Source: Planctomycetota bacterium (GTDB lineage: Bacteria; Planctomycetota; Planctomycetia; Pirellulales; UBA7805). Taken from it: a stretch of DNA of 6,563 nt. The notes under the pieces are model-generated. The model worked only from the letters and a program-made list of their open reading frames with translations. It had not been told where the DNA came from and ran no database searches. The stretch covers positions 1-6,563 of the forward strand of contig JAUWIQ010000120.1 in assembly GCA_030605285.1 (NCBI GenBank), read 5' to 3'. A program made the position numbers and the translations under genes. Positions 6,157 to 6,563 of this stretch are shown here, piece after piece. The first letter of the stretch is position 1; the number at the start of each line of letters is the position of its first letter.

Positions 6157-6165
6157 TGCCATAAT
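6157..6165 (+). promoter_or_regulatory. Extended -10 promoter candidate before the FwdD-like gene
   Basis: TGCCATAAT matches the extended -10 form TGnTATAAT except for one base. It lies about 60 nt ahead of the ATG at 6227 and about 50 nt after the pntB stop. No good -35 is found at 16-18 nt, which extended -10 promoters can tolerate. It suggests the downstream gene has its own promoter instead of relying on read-through from pntB. This is a pattern match only. Confidence 0.35.
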
Positions 6166-6226
6166 AGAAGCCCCTGGACGGACGACCGGACCTAGCCGCC
6201 CAGTACCAAGTTCCCACCTGCTTTTG

Positions 6227-6563
6227 ATGAGCGAGACTTTCATTCTCATACCGGGTCGCACCAGCAAGCAGGGTTGCGGGATCAGCGAGGGAAAATTCGA
6301 GGAAAAATACCAGCGTGAGATCAACACGCTGCAGGTTGCCCTGGAAGATATGGAGCGACTCGAACTGGTCGCGGGGGATCGGGTCCGCTTGAGCAACGAG
6401 ACAGGGCAGATTGAGGTGGCCGTGATTGCCGCCAAAAAAGATGAACTTCCCCCCGGACTTCTGTTTATTGCGTACGGAGATCTTTCCAGTCGCCTGATGG
6501 CGGCCGATACGCATGGTTCAGGAATGCCTACGAGTAAAGGGATGGATGTTCAGTTGGAGAAAA
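6227..6563 (+). CDS. Formylmethanofuran dehydrogenase subunit D-like protein, molybdopterin-dinucleotide-binding domain (3' partial)
   Basis: The reading frame starts at ATG 6227 and runs off the right edge after 112 codons with no stop. It begins MSETFILIPGRTSKQGCGIS. Landmarks: PGRTSKQG at 9-16, AGDRVRLSNETGQIEV at 49-64, PPGLLFIAYG at 75-84 and THGSGMPTSKG at 95-105. These match, by recall, FwdD/FmdD of methanogens (PGRTxxQG, PxGxxFxPYG, THGTGMPxxKG). That subunit is about 130 residues and supplies the C-terminal pterin-binding portion that completes FwdB, the two together corresponding to one formate-dehydrogenase-like chain. The sequence is therefore nearly complete. In planctomycetes related genes belong to a tetrahydromethanopterin C1 pathway that oxidises or reduces formyl groups in the cytoplasm. 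There is no Shine-Dalgarno at the ATG. It is separated from pntB by 116 nt. The fold assignment is strong; the exact enzyme is inferred. Confidence 0.82.
   Translation, partial: MSETFILIPGRTSKQGCGISEGKFEEKYQREINTLQVALEDMERLELVAGDRVRLSNETGQIEVAVIAAKKDELPPGLLFIAYGDLSSRLMAADTHGSGMPTSKGMDVQLEK

Overview
The window looks like chromosomal DNA from a bacterium of the Planctomycetes, though this is inference from gene content and sequence flavour and was not checked by search. The main clues are an rplM-rpsI ribosomal pair, a three-part proton-translocating transhydrogenase operon, and at the right edge a subunit-D-like protein of formylmethanofuran dehydrogenase, a C1 gene found in archaea and in few bacterial groups, planctomycetes among them.

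Left part (1-1775): the first 132 bases are the start of a small minus-strand gene of the antibiotic-biosynthesis-monooxygenase type (dimeric alpha+beta barrel), with a strong Shine-Dalgarno and a plausible promoter. About 440 bases without a convincing gene follow. They hold a three-copy 9-nt repeat that encodes CxxCxxC on both strands. Next is a plus-strand gene for an unrecognised, probably exported protein of about 400 residues, with a GTDKIGHFF motif.

Middle (1776-3151): the minus strand carries rplM (L13) followed by rpsI (S9), the usual ribosomal operon, converging on the unknown gene. Between rplM and the divergent pntA is a 376-base spacer with three successive inverted repeats and a perfect 12-bp palindrome.

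Right part (3152-6563): pntA, pntAB and pntB run tightly spaced on the plus strand and together encode a complete split NAD(P) transhydrogenase: NAD-binding domain I, a small membrane subunit, and the large membrane subunit with NADP-binding domain III. The nucleotide-binding motifs are intact, but neither of the two positions where a proton-pathway histidine is known in this family carries one. After a 116-base spacer with an extended -10 promoter candidate, a FwdD/FmdD-like gene starts and runs off the window.

The transhydrogenase would couple the proton gradient to NADPH supply, and the FwdD-like protein belongs to C1 metabolism. A functional link between the two is possible but rests only on adjacency. 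I see no phage, transposon, CRISPR, tRNA or rRNA, and no clear new multi-gene system. The points most worth following up are the missing histidines, the FwdD-like gene, the structured rplM/pntA spacer and the unknown exported protein.
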